From Photobacterium frigidiphilum (GTDB lineage Bacteria; Pseudomonadota; Gammaproteobacteria; Enterobacterales; Vibrionaceae), in NCBI RefSeq assembly GCF_003025615.1, contig NZ_PYMJ01000040.1, positions 1 through 48,245 on the forward strand: a stretch of 48,245 nt of DNA, given 5' to 3'. The notes under the pieces were generated by a model. It ran no database searches. It saw nothing but the letters and a program-made list of their open reading frames with translations, and was not told the origin of the DNA. This document shows positions 1 through 8,275 of this stretch, one piece after another; positions within the stretch are counted from its first letter, which is position 1; the number at the start of each line of letters is the position of its first letter. The translations under genes and the position numbers were made by a program.

Positions 1-1423
1 GGCCAATCAGGTGACCGGAGGATTTGATCAGATCATCTTTGCGACCGACAAACCAGAAGTAGCCTGCTTCGTCTCTCATTGCTAGATCGCCGCTTAAGTA
101 CCACCCATCAGCAAAACAGTGTTGGTATTTCTTTTGCTGGTGGAGGTAGCCGCGAAACATTGATGGCCAACCGGATTTCAGCGCCAGCTCGCCCACCTGC
201 ATCGGCGCGGTTTCAACCTGCGGCACACCGTCCTTATCGGGATTAACAATCGCCGCGTCGATGCCGGGAAGCGGCTGCCCCATTGAGCCAGGCTTGACTG
301 GCTCGCTCGGGAAGTTGGCAATCATGATGCCGCCCGTTTCGGTTTGCCACCAATTATCGTGGAAGGGCATCCCCAGTACTTTGTCGCCCCATTCGACGGC
401 TTCGGGGTTCAGCGGCTCACCGACACTGGCCATAAAACGCAGTGCGGACAGATCAAACTGCTTAGTCAGCTCTTCTCCGGTTTTCATCAACATTCGGATT
501 GCGGTTGGTGCGGTATACCAGACCGTGACGTGCTGGTCTTGCAAGATACGGTACCAGCGCTCGGCGTCAAACTCTTCCTCATCAATAATCATGGTGACGC
601 CAAGACAAAGGGGGGCGATGATGCCGTAGGTTGTCCCGGTCACCCATCCGGGATCAGCGGTACACCAGTAGATATCTGACGGTTTGAGGTCAAGGGCATA
701 ATAAGCTGACAGCAGGTGGTGCTGCACAGCTTGGTGAACATGGATCACCCCTTTGGGTTTTCCTGTGGTGCCACTGGTAAAATGCAGCAGCGCCATATCT
801 TCGGCTTGGGTGTGATGGCACGGCCTTTCTTGATCGGCATTGGTCATCATGGTTGTCAGATCGTAGCAACCGGGTTCGTTATCGGGGTTGCCATCAATCA
901 GCAGTACGGCCTTGAGGTGGGGCAGTTCGCGCCACCACGTTTTGAGTTTTCGACGGTAGAGGCTGCGGGTGGTCAGGATTAGATTGGCCTCGCCAATTTC
1001 CATTCGTGAGCGGATAGGTTCAGGGCCGAAGGCAGAAAATAGCGGCGTAAAAACGCAGCCCGCTTTTAGGGTGCCAATCGCGGCAATGTAGAGTTCTGGT
1101 CTGCGCCCAGTAAGGCTGAACACCCGGCTACCGGCGGGGAGTCCTAGTTGCGCGAGCAGATCGGAAAAGCGATTAGATTGCTTGCTGAGGTCGCGGTAAC
1201 TAAAATTTACAATCTGATCATCTTTGCTTATCCAGCGCAGGGCGACTTTATCTTCGTTGGGGGTTCCTAAGTGGCGATCAACTGCCTCAAAGCCGATATT
1301 GAGGCCGCCTGATAAGAGCCCTTTAGGCTGGGCATGCGACGGGAGGAGTTCTGTCTTGGCTTGCTGGTAATCTTTTAGATTGGCGCTGTTGGCCAATGTC
1401 TGCTTATAGATTGGCTTTACCAT
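1..1423 (-). CDS. acsA: Acetyl-CoA synthetase (AMP-forming), C-terminus cut by window edge
   Basis: This adenylate-forming enzyme activates acetate (or a related short acid) to acyl-AMP and then acyl-CoA in the cytoplasm. Reading the minus strand from the ATG at 1423 gives 474 uninterrupted codons to the left edge. The translation holds the phosphate-binding loop TSGTTGKPKGV, the WWQTETGG motif and YLSGD followed by GRKDDLIKSSG, in the usual order for the family. About 100 C-terminal residues, including the catalytic lysine of motif A10, lie outside the window. The order of motifs and the sequence style fit the AcsA branch better than long-chain acyl-CoA ligases. Its base composition is clearly richer in G+C than the next genes. 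It is divergent from sseA. Substrate identity is inferred. Confidence 0.85.
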   Translation of the reverse strand, partial: MVKPIYKQTLANSANLKDYQQAKTELLPSHAQPKGLLSGGLNIGFEAVDRHLGTPNEDKVALRWISKDDQIVNFSYRDLSKQSNRFSDLLAQLGLPAGSRVFSLTGRRPELYIAAIGTLKAGCVFTPLFSAFGPEPIRSRMEIGEANLILTTRSLYRRKLKTWWRELPHLKAVLLIDGNPDNEPGCYDLTTMMTNADQERPCHHTQAEDMALLHFTSGTTGKPKGVIHVHQAVQHHLLSAYYALDLKPSDIYWCTADPGWVTGTTYGIIAPLCLGVTMIIDEEEFDAERWYRILQDQHVTVWYTAPTAIRMLMKTGEELTKQFDLSALRFMASVGEPLNPEAVEWGDKVLGMPFHDNWWQTETGGIMIANFPSEPVKPGSMGQPLPGIDAAIVNPDKDGVPQVETAPMQVGELALKSGWPSMFRGYLHQQKKYQHCFADGWYLSGDLAMRDEAGYFWFVGRKDDLIKSSGHLIG

Positions 1424-1691
1424 GTTATCTGCTCGATCCGGGAACAAACTTAATCGCTTAGGGGTTACTCACCTGAGCAATATCGTAAACCTCGTACATA
1501 GTGTGGTTTATCAGCGAAATCTTGCCATTGCAGTATTGAGAGATAAACTATCATTGTGATAGCAAAAGAAAAAAGATAGGGTTAATCCACATAGTTTAAA
1601 GAGTTTGCGCTCAATATTTAAAGCTCAAGTTTTTCTCTTAACTTGTCGGTTTGTAAGTTTTTTATTCAGCGTTATTTACAAGGAATTTTGA

Positions 1692-2537
1692 ATGCCATTA
1701 GTACCTTCATCGTTAGTAACAACGGACTGGTTAGCTGAACATTTAACCGATGATAATCTTGTTATATTGGATGCAAGCTGGTTTATGCCAGGTTCTACAC
1801 GAAATCCACAGCAAGAGTGGAGTGAAAAGCGTATTCCGCGTGCTCGGTATTTTGATTTTGATAAGAAAATTGCTGCGCCCAATACACAATTTCCACATAT
1901 GCTGCCATCGCCAGAGTTGTTTGAAAAAGCAGTATCAGAATTAGGTATTAATAACGATGATATTGTTATTGTGTATGATACCCAAGGGCTATTTTCAGCG
2001 CCTAGAGTGTGGTGGATGTTTAAAGCAATGGGTCACAAAAATGTTGCTGTGCTTGATGGCGGGTTTCCAGCATGGCTAGCAGGAAATAACCCAATAGAAG
2101 AGGGCGAGTTAGCCGCGGCAGAAATAACGGCCTATAAAGCGGCTTTTGAACCTGAATGGGTTATTGATGCTGATACATTAGAAAGCCTACTCGATGACCA
2201 TTCTGTTGCTGTGCTTGATGCCCGTGGTGCTGCTCGGTTTTTTGGTACAGAGCCAGAACCAAGACAAGGTGTTAGAGGCGGTCACATGCCTAACGCGAAA
2301 AGTCTTCCATTTTCGCAATTAATTAAAGATGGATTTTTTATTGAGAAAGAGTTGCTTATTAATCGTTTTAACGCTGTTTCTGATACAGAACAGCGATTAA
2401 TATTCAGCTGTGGTTCGGGTGTGACAGCATGTGTGTTGGCTCTGGGGGCTGAACTTGCTGGGCGTAAAATGCTGACAGTCTATGATGGTTCGTGGACTGA
2501 GTGGGGTTCTACGTATAAATACCCAGTGGTGAAATAA
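1692..2537 (+). CDS. sseA: 3-mercaptopyruvate sulfurtransferase
   Basis: This enzyme moves sulfur from 3-mercaptopyruvate to thiol or cyanide acceptors. It has two rhodanese domains, an inactive N-terminal one (about residues 10-140) and a catalytic C-terminal one (about 160-278). The active-site loop CGSGVTA near residue 238 is the form typical of mercaptopyruvate sulfurtransferases rather than thiosulfate rhodaneses. The length of 281 residues is normal for SseA. An AAGGA ribosome binding site precedes the ATG. The gene stands alone between the divergent acsA and a bidirectional terminator. Confidence 0.93.
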   Translation: MPLVPSSLVTTDWLAEHLTDDNLVILDASWFMPGSTRNPQQEWSEKRIPRARYFDFDKKIAAPNTQFPHMLPSPELFEKAVSELGINNDDIVIVYDTQGLFSAPRVWWMFKAMGHKNVAVLDGGFPAWLAGNNPIEEGELAAAEITAYKAAFEPEWVIDADTLESLLDDHSVAVLDARGAARFFGTEPEPRQGVRGGHMPNAKSLPFSQLIKDGFFIEKELLINRFNAVSDTEQRLIFSCGSGVTACVLALGAELAGRKMLTVYDGSWTEWGSTYKYPVVK

Positions 2538-2553
2538 GTTTTACGATTGAAAT

Positions 2554-2598
2554 AAAAGCTAACCAACGTAGATGGTTAATACAGTTTGGTTAGCTTTT
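2554..2598. terminator. Bidirectional terminator between sseA and pstS-like gene
   Basis: AAAAGCTAACCAA (2554-2566) pairs perfectly with TTGGTTAGCTTTT (2586-2598). The stem has an A-run on one side and a T-run on the other, so it can end transcripts of both convergent genes. Confidence 0.8.
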
Positions 2599-2634
2599 CA
2601 AATGAGAACAGCGAGTTGCTTTAATTGTTATTGA

Positions 2635-3462
2635 TTAACTTTTATTAATAGCAATGTATCCACGTTCACCGATAATATTCTGCCCTTCATTAGAGGTAAC
2701 GTAGTTTAAAAACGCTTGTGCATTTTTTGATACGTTCTTCTCTTTATATAACATTAAAAAAGGGCGAGAGATTAAATATTCTCCTGATTCGAGGTTATCA
2801 ATGGTTGGCTTAACGCCTTCAAAAGACAACGGCTTAATAGAGTCATCCACAGAACCTAAAGACATATAGCCAAGTGCATGTACATTACGAGAGACTAAAC
2901 TTTTCACCATGCCATTAGTGTTAACGACTAAGAGTTGTGGGTTTATATCAGACACCCTTTGACCTTCAATGTGTTGGGTTAAGCCCATGAAGTCTTCAAA
3001 AGAAAAGCGTGAGCCAGAAGCATTTTCACGGCTAACAACAGCCATTTTTAGATTTGGCCCACCGACTTCTTGCCAATTTTTAATTTCCCCATGGTAAATC
3101 TTTGATACTTGCTCTTTTGTAAGGTTGTTAACAGGGTTGTTTTTATTGACGACCAAAGCAATGCCATCATGTGCAATTGTTACCATTTTCACATCAGGGT
3201 TTATCTCTTCTTCACTAAGACGGCGAGAGCTCATACCTATTTCTGTGGCATCTTGTTTTACTGCAGAAATGCCAGCAGAAGAACCTATGCCTTGAACAGC
3301 AATAAAAGTATCTATATGAGAGCTTGAATAAGCTTCTGCTAAAATTTCCATCACATGGCTTACTGATGTTGATCCAGTAACTGTGACAGTATCTGTTTTG
3401 GCTTGTGCACTAAACGCCACGCTTGCACACAATGCCACAAGGGTAGTTGCCCTAAAAAACAT
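2635..3462 (-). CDS. PstS-family phosphate-binding protein
   Basis: This is a periplasmic substrate-binding protein of the phosphate ABC-transporter class. From the ATG at 3462 it starts with a signal peptide ending in FSAQA, followed by VTVTGSTSVSHVMEILAEAY and, later, GIGSSAGISAVKQ and SRENASGSRFSFEDF, which are phosphate-contacting loops in PstS-like proteins. The reading frame can be extended upstream to a GTG at 3492, but the ATG at 3462 has a good GGAGA site seven bases ahead and begins right at the signal peptide, so it is preferred. No pstCAB genes are adjacent, so it is a lone binding protein that may serve a transporter elsewhere. A Pho box lies upstream. Confidence 0.85.
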   Translation of the reverse strand: MFFRATTLVALCASVAFSAQAKTDTVTVTGSTSVSHVMEILAEAYSSSHIDTFIAVQGIGSSAGISAVKQDATEIGMSSRRLSEEEINPDVKMVTIAHDGIALVVNKNNPVNNLTKEQVSKIYHGEIKNWQEVGGPNLKMAVVSRENASGSRFSFEDFMGLTQHIEGQRVSDINPQLLVVNTNGMVKSLVSRNVHALGYMSLGSVDDSIKPLSFEGVKPTIDNLESGEYLISRPFLMLYKEKNVSKNAQAFLNYVTSNEGQNIIGERGYIAINKS

Positions 3463-3470
3463 TGACTTTC

Positions 3471-3508
3471 TCCGTAATAAGTTAGATTTCACACCATCTT
3501 ATTACGGA
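3471..3508 (-). promoter_or_regulatory. 11-bp perfect inverted repeat spanning -10 region and RBS of pstS-like gene
   Basis: TCCGTAATAAG (3471-3481) and CTTATTACGGA (3498-3508) are perfect inverted copies 16 bases apart. Read on the minus strand, the first arm contains the proposed -10 element TAATAA (3499-3504) and the second touches the ribosome binding site. It could be a dimer operator, or a hairpin hiding the ribosome binding site in transcripts that begin further upstream. Confidence 0.5.
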
Positions 3509-3511
3509 TGT

Positions 3512-3529
3512 ATGACAGTTCTGTGAAAA
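3512..3529 (-). promoter_or_regulatory. Pho box (PhoB operator) of pstS-like gene
   Basis: On the minus strand TTTTCAC, AGAA, CTGTCAT forms the two 7-base half-sites with a 4-base spacer that PhoB recognises. The second half matches the CTGTCAT consensus at 7 of 7 positions and the first at 4 of 7. A TAATAA -10 element starts 7 bases downstream (3499-3504). The layout is that of a PhoB-activated promoter in which the Pho box replaces the -35 element. Confidence 0.65.
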
Positions 3530-3626
3530 ATGCCTAACTCAATGAAGATGTTTGTGGGTTCCCGTGTAATAAGTTTAGTTGTTGATAATGTACGCACTTA
3601 ATATATCAATAATGAGACTTCAAACA

Positions 3627-4496
3627 TTAAGCCTTTTCTCTATTCTTATTATTTTTTTCTGTGTACATTGCTTTATCTGCTTGCATAAGAATAGAGTCAG
3701 GATCAGATAGGTTTCCTGGGTAGTAGGGTGCAATGCCGACGCTGATGCCGATATTATATTCTTCACGTATGTTTTTTGTTATATCGTAAAGTTCGCTGAT
3801 CCATTCCTCGCACATCTGCTGATCATCGCTAGGCAGCAAAACAATGAATTCATCCCCGCCAATTCGATAACTTCGGCTACCAAGAGGTGCTGTTTTTAAT
3901 AAACTGTTCGCTGTAATAACAAGTAACTCATCCCCTCGACTATGACCTAATCGGTCATTAACTTGTTTGAAATTATCGATGTCGATGTAAGCAAGCATGC
4001 CTCGCTGGTGGTTAATCGCCATTTCATCAAAACGTCGGAATAACGAACGACGATTTAATAACCCGGTTAATTCATCTTGTAATGCCTGGCGGCTGAGTAC
4101 ACTTTCTAAATCACGTGCTTTGGTTACCTGTGTATTTAGGCTGTCTATTAATGTACGACGTTGATGAAGTATTTTAATAAAACAAAAACACATAAGAAAA
4201 ACACCAATATGCATGAAAACATCATCTGCATTGTTGAGTAGTTTATGGTTACCCAGTTCTGGAATCTCATCTAATAGATCTGCAAAAACACCAAGGCTAT
4301 AAGTGCCTAAAGCCAAAATAAGCCAAGATTTAGTTTCCATACCAAAATCTTCGCGTAATAACATCATAATTAACACTAAGGTTATTATTGAGGTGAGTAC
4401 TTCAAGGCTTTCACTTGATGGTATTAATGCCGATAGCAAAAAGCCAATGCACACGATAATAATCAGTCGCATAGGAAGTTGAGATACGTTGTTCAT
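3627..4496 (-). CDS. Membrane-bound GGDEF-domain diguanylate cyclase
   Basis: This is a predicted diguanylate cyclase making cyclic di-GMP from GTP at the inner membrane. Residues 1-112 contain about four hydrophobic segments (roughly 10-26, 33-48, 58-74, 94-110). A short linker (about 113-138) leads into a GGDEF domain from LQDELTGLLNRR onward. The active-site motif is a perfect GGDEF at 213-217, preceded by YIDIDNFKQVND. The inhibitory RxxD site expected nine residues before GGDEF is missing (PLGS there), so product inhibition may be weak. No EAL domain or periplasmic sensor is present. It is transcribed alone; an AAGG site precedes the ATG. Confidence 0.92.
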   Translation of the reverse strand: MNNVSQLPMRLIIIVCIGFLLSALIPSSESLEVLTSIITLVLIMMLLREDFGMETKSWLILALGTYSLGVFADLLDEIPELGNHKLLNNADDVFMHIGVFLMCFCFIKILHQRRTLIDSLNTQVTKARDLESVLSRQALQDELTGLLNRRSLFRRFDEMAINHQRGMLAYIDIDNFKQVNDRLGHSRGDELLVITANSLLKTAPLGSRSYRIGGDEFIVLLPSDDQQMCEEWISELYDITKNIREEYNIGISVGIAPYYPGNLSDPDSILMQADKAMYTEKNNKNREKA

Positions 4497-5060
4497 TGTA
4501 GCCTTAGGGTTTTTGTTTGAGATAACAGGTCCATATTGTCAAAGTGCATATGCTTGGACAAGATGTTTACCTTTTTCAATGAGGAAACATTGGCTGTGTC
4601 TTTTGTGTGACTAATTTTCAAAGTGAAATGAGTTAATTTTGACTCTATAAATTTTTATCGTCTTTATAAAATATAACCTTCTACTAAAAAATGGCCATGA
4701 AGGCATGTTGAAATTTCCGACAAAACGATATGGTTTGAAATTTCAAAATTAAATTTTTAATCGAAAATTATTGGCATGAAAATAGATTTAAGAATTAAGC
4801 GGATTTAACACATTGATTTAAGGAATATTTGTAAGTAAATGTAACAGTGTGTTTCGGGTGGTAAGTATTGGCGACAAAGTATTATTTTTGCAAACAATGT
4901 TTGCTTGCTTGTTGTTGATAGATCTCTTTGATATAAAAGTGTTAAAAGGTATTTGTTGTTAACACTTTTGCAACAATTGGGGTATTGTGTCTATGCTAAG
5001 TAATGGCAGCAATTGTTGTGCTTTGGCACATGGACATAACAATTAGAGAGGTCGGGAATT
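4497..5060. other. 564-base intergenic region between GGDEF gene and ravA
   Basis: This divergent region has no convincing coding sequence. The part near the GGDEF gene is very AT-rich. The ravA-proximal third holds two separate perfect inverted repeats, listed on their own. No sigma-54 promoter or known operator could be assigned. Confidence 0.6.
4935..5018 (+). promoter_or_regulatory. Two successive perfect inverted repeats in the ravA leader
   Basis: AAAAGTGTTAA (4935-4945) is mirrored by TTAACACTTTT (4959-4969) across a 13-base loop. One base later CAACAATTG (4971-4979) is mirrored by CAATTGTTG (5010-5018). Both lie within 130 bases of the ravA start. They could be operators or consecutive stem-loops in a leader RNA. 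No T-run follows either stem, so they are not simple terminators. Confidence 0.5.
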
Positions 5061-6713
5061 ATGCTAACAATGGCAAAATCTGCACAACCGAATAAAGCGT
5101 TAATTTCTGAGAGGATTCAAAAGCTTATTAAATCGCTTTCTAGCGGTGTATACGAGCGTGAAGAAACCATCAAGCTTTGCTTACTTTCTGCTTTAGCGGG
5201 TGAGAGTGTTTTTTTACTTGGCCCTCCTGGTATTGCTAAAAGTTTAATTGCTAAACGCTTAATACAAGCCTTCGATAACAGTAAATTCTTTGATTACTTG
5301 ATGACCCGTTTTTCCACACCTGAAGAAGTGTTTGGCCCTTTATCAATTCAAGAACTCAAAGATAATGGTAAGTATGTGCGTTTAATTGACGGATATTTGC
5401 CAACAGCTCAAGTCGTTTTCCTTGATGAAATATGGAAAGCTGGCCCTGCAATCCTCAATACATTACTGACAGTTGTAAACGAACGTACCTTTAAAAATGG
5501 TCAGGATGTGTTACCTGTACCCATGCGTTTGCTGATTACAGCGTCGAACGAATTACCAGATGAAGATAGTGGGCTTGATGCACTCTATGACCGCATGCTT
5601 GTTCGCGTGTTCGTTAATCGTATTCAAGAAAAGAAAAACTTCAAATCGATGCTAATGGATGACGGTCGAACATCTATCGTCATAGATCCAAGTTTAACTA
5701 TTAAAGATGAAGAATATGTTCAATGGCAGGCTTGCATTGAAGACGTTAAATTATCTGAAGATATTTTTGAAAAAATCTATCAACTTAAATCCATGATAGA
5801 AAAGCAATCTGAAACGGCTGATATCGCAGAGGCAGATAGTGAACTGTATATTTCAGATCGACGTTGGAAGAAGTCTGTACGCCTATTAAAAGCGAGTGCT
5901 TTCTTTAATGGTCGAGACGAAATCAATCCGCTCGATCTCTTGTTACTTCAAGATTGTTTATGGCACAGCCCAGAATCGCGCAATGTTATTCGAACATTGG
6001 TACGTGAATTCGCGACAGAAAAAGCCTTTGATCAAAGTGCATCACAATCTGATGCGAACGAAGCTCAACAGATCATTGATGAAGTAAATGAACAGGTTGC
6101 CTCTGATCTTGTTGTAACATTCAGCCGTGAATCTACATTACGTAAAGAATGGTTTAAATATAACTTCAGTACCTCGAAACGCTACAATGTGAATAACAAC
6201 CCACGCATGATTAAACTGGTTATGCTTCAGCAGAACCCGTCTGTTTCTGAAAAAGAGCAAGGCGATAGCCGTTGGGTTTACGTTGATGGTGATGAGTTCG
6301 ATAAAAAAATCCGAACAGGGCGTTGTGATGTTTATGGTTTCGTCAATAAAAATACGAACCTGTGCCGCCTTCAGTTTGAAATCGATGCTCAGTGCCGCTT
6401 AGTGATTAAAGATATCGCGAATCGTGATGTGTTAGTCGGTATCGCGGGTAATAAAGGTATTACAGCAAAACAAAATGAACAGCTGCAAGAACGTGTGAAG
6501 CAGGCGTCAGGTAAAGTGACCGATGCAGAGCATAATATTAAGATCTCTCGTACGAGTTTCCACGGTGCACTTCCACATAATTTTGTTGAGAAAGAAATTC
6601 CAACATTAATTGAATGCAGTATTTCAGATGCCGCTGAATCTGTTTCAGAATTAAAGTTAGTGATTGAAAAAAGTGCGTTCAGAATTTCTCAATTATCCGA
6701 GTTTTTCTCGTAA
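5061..6713 (+). CDS. ravA: MoxR-type AAA+ ATPase RavA
   Basis: RavA is a hexameric AAA+ ATPase of the MoxR group. In E. coli it works with ViaA, binds the lysine decarboxylase LdcI and influences respiratory complexes and aminoglycoside entry. Walker A GPPGIAKS is at residues 54-61 and Walker B VVFLDE at 118-123. The stretch LMTRFSTPEEVFGPLSIQ and the sensor SNELPDEDS match the E. coli protein closely. The C-terminal part (about 300-550) is the diverged discoidal/LARA region. The length is 550 residues against about 498 in E. coli. An AGAGAGG site lies nine bases before this ATG; a second ATG at 5070 is possible. viaA follows after 28 bases, so the two form an operon. Confidence 0.95.
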   Translation: MLTMAKSAQPNKALISERIQKLIKSLSSGVYEREETIKLCLLSALAGESVFLLGPPGIAKSLIAKRLIQAFDNSKFFDYLMTRFSTPEEVFGPLSIQELKDNGKYVRLIDGYLPTAQVVFLDEIWKAGPAILNTLLTVVNERTFKNGQDVLPVPMRLLITASNELPDEDSGLDALYDRMLVRVFVNRIQEKKNFKSMLMDDGRTSIVIDPSLTIKDEEYVQWQACIEDVKLSEDIFEKIYQLKSMIEKQSETADIAEADSELYISDRRWKKSVRLLKASAFFNGRDEINPLDLLLLQDCLWHSPESRNVIRTLVREFATEKAFDQSASQSDANEAQQIIDEVNEQVASDLVVTFSRESTLRKEWFKYNFSTSKRYNVNNNPRMIKLVMLQQNPSVSEKEQGDSRWVYVDGDEFDKKIRTGRCDVYGFVNKNTNLCRLQFEIDAQCRLVIKDIANRDVLVGIAGNKGITAKQNEQLQERVKQASGKVTDAEHNIKISRTSFHGALPHNFVEKEIPTLIECSISDAAESVSELKLVIEKSAFRISQLSEFFS

Positions 6714-6741
6714 CTTTTCTCATAACTAAAGGGAGTGGTCT

Positions 6742-8190
6742 ATGCCAGTATCTGAAGGTATTAATCTAGCGCTGATGCTCGTTGAATCGGGAATTATTGA
6801 TAATGCTGTGCATGAAGTAATGGCTCGACCACAGTTATTGATGGCAGCCGAAGCCAGTCCTGGTATTAAAAGTGCGATGAAAAATCAGGTCATGAAATGG
6901 CGCGGTCAAGTTAAGAACAAAATTTCAAATGTCAGTATTGAAGAACAATTTAGCCAAGAGCTTGAACTTTACCAGGCTGCAAGTAATTGGAGCAAAGAAG
7001 AGTTTATGGATAACATTGATACAGTTATTCGTAAATTAGAAGGTCAGTCGGCCTTTTATTTTAAAGCGAAGCGGTTAAACGCACGAGAACATGAAAAGCA
7101 TAACCCGATGTTTCAGAGTTACTTCTGCAATACATGGTATGAGTATTTGTCACATGCGCTAAAAGAAGCACAAGCCAACGATCTTGAGCAACATAAAGAT
7201 AAGCTGATTGCTGATTTATACCAGCGTATTGAAACCATGAAACAAATGGAAGAAGTTACAGAAGCAGGCGACCCCAAAAAAGCGGGTCGGTTGTGGGATA
7301 TGGCGAAAGCGAAGCTAACGCGTACAGATATCGATTCCATGAAGTCTATTGCCTCTTTCTTAAAGAAGAATAATGGTCTGAAAGAAATCGCAGAAAAGCT
7401 CGGAAGAATGGCGAATGAAATTGATGACCCTAATAAAGAGCGTGTGAAATCTGAAGACTTGCGAATGGTCGAAGAAAAGAGTGACAGCGTAACGGATGAT
7501 ATTGTCGGTATTCATGAAAGTGATGACTTATCCAAGTTGTTACCCAATGAAGCCATGTTTCTTGCTTACCCAGAGCTTGAAGTTGTGTTCTATAAGCACC
7601 TTGTCGATAAGCGTTTAATGAATTATCGCGTGCAGGGTTCACAACGTAAGTTGCGAAAAGTAAAAGCATTTAAACGTCAAACCAAGCAAGTCGATCAAGA
7701 TAAAGGTCCTTTTATTGTTTGTATCGATGCGTCGGGGTCGATGTCTGGGTTTCCAGAGCAATGCGCTAAAGCACTTGCGTATGGTTTAATGCAAATTGCG
7801 TTAGCAGAAGATCGTGATTGTTACGTGATTATGTTCTCGACTCAACAGATAACGTACGAACTCACGAAACAAGATGGTTTAACGGAAGTGTTGAACTTTC
7901 TGTCTTATTCTTTCCATGGTGGTACAGATTTGGGGCCAGTATTGGATCAGTCGATTGATCTAATGACGTCCGATAAGTACAAAAATGCCGATTTGGTTGT
8001 GTTATCTGACTTTATCGCACCTTCTCAACCAGCAGAAATGCTGGCAAGAATCAGTAAGCTTAAAGAACAAAAGAACCGATTCCATGCGATTAATTTATCT
8101 CGCTACGGTAACCCTGAATTAATGACAATGTTTGATCACTGTTGGTCATACCATCCATCAAAACTAAGCCGCTTATTAAAGTGGAGATAG
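6742..8190 (+). CDS. viaA: VWA-domain protein ViaA, partner of RavA
   Basis: ViaA stimulates the ATPase of RavA and may bring it to membrane respiratory complexes. The N-terminal 320 residues are helical and charged. A von Willebrand A domain starts near 322, with the metal-ion-dependent adhesion site DASGS at 329-333 and later the TDLGP and LSDF segments. The length of 482 residues equals the usual size of about 483. A GGGAG ribosome binding site precedes the ATG. The gene is the second in the ravA operon and is followed by a MITE-end sequence and a strong terminator. Confidence 0.95.
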   Translation: MPVSEGINLALMLVESGIIDNAVHEVMARPQLLMAAEASPGIKSAMKNQVMKWRGQVKNKISNVSIEEQFSQELELYQAASNWSKEEFMDNIDTVIRKLEGQSAFYFKAKRLNAREHEKHNPMFQSYFCNTWYEYLSHALKEAQANDLEQHKDKLIADLYQRIETMKQMEEVTEAGDPKKAGRLWDMAKAKLTRTDIDSMKSIASFLKKNNGLKEIAEKLGRMANEIDDPNKERVKSEDLRMVEEKSDSVTDDIVGIHESDDLSKLLPNEAMFLAYPELEVVFYKHLVDKRLMNYRVQGSQRKLRKVKAFKRQTKQVDQDKGPFIVCIDASGSMSGFPEQCAKALAYGLMQIALAEDRDCYVIMFSTQQITYELTKQDGLTEVLNFLSYSFHGGTDLGPVLDQSIDLMTSDKYKNADLVVLSDFIAPSQPAEMLARISKLKEQKNRFHAINLSRYGNPELMTMFDHCWSYHPSKLSRLLKWR

Positions 8191-8200
8191 AAGATCCACA

Positions 8201-8227
8201 GAGCATCTTGAGGTAACTTGGGTATAA
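8201..8227 (-). repeat. Solo end of the MITE-like element found at 39861-40128
   Basis: These 27 bases are an exact reverse-complement match to the left end of the palindromic element at 39861-39887. The rest of the element is absent. The copy starts 11 bases after the viaA stop codon and its outer end joins directly to the viaA terminator stem. Confidence 0.8.
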
Positions 8228-8275
8228 GCCCTCGCTGACATACAGCAAGGGCTTTTTATTATTATTTTTTTATTA
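8227..8275. terminator. Terminator after viaA
   Basis: AGCCCTCGCTG (8227-8237) pairs with CAGCAAGGGCT (8243-8253) around a 5-base loop with one C-A mismatch and is followed by a long T-rich run. It lies between the convergent viaA and the channel-like gene, whose stop codon is at 8276. Confidence 0.85.

Noticed and set aside
261..982. Several plus-strand open frames of 88-122 codons
   Set aside because: They lie opposite the acetyl-CoA synthetase gene, whose minus-strand translation shows all family motifs; they are shadows.
3463..3492. GTG start at 3492 for the pstS-like gene
   Set aside because: The ATG at 3462 has a proper ribosome binding site and begins the signal peptide.
5024..5029. 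TGGCAC as the -24 part of a sigma-54 promoter before ravA
   Set aside because: The matching TTGC at -12 is missing at the required distance.
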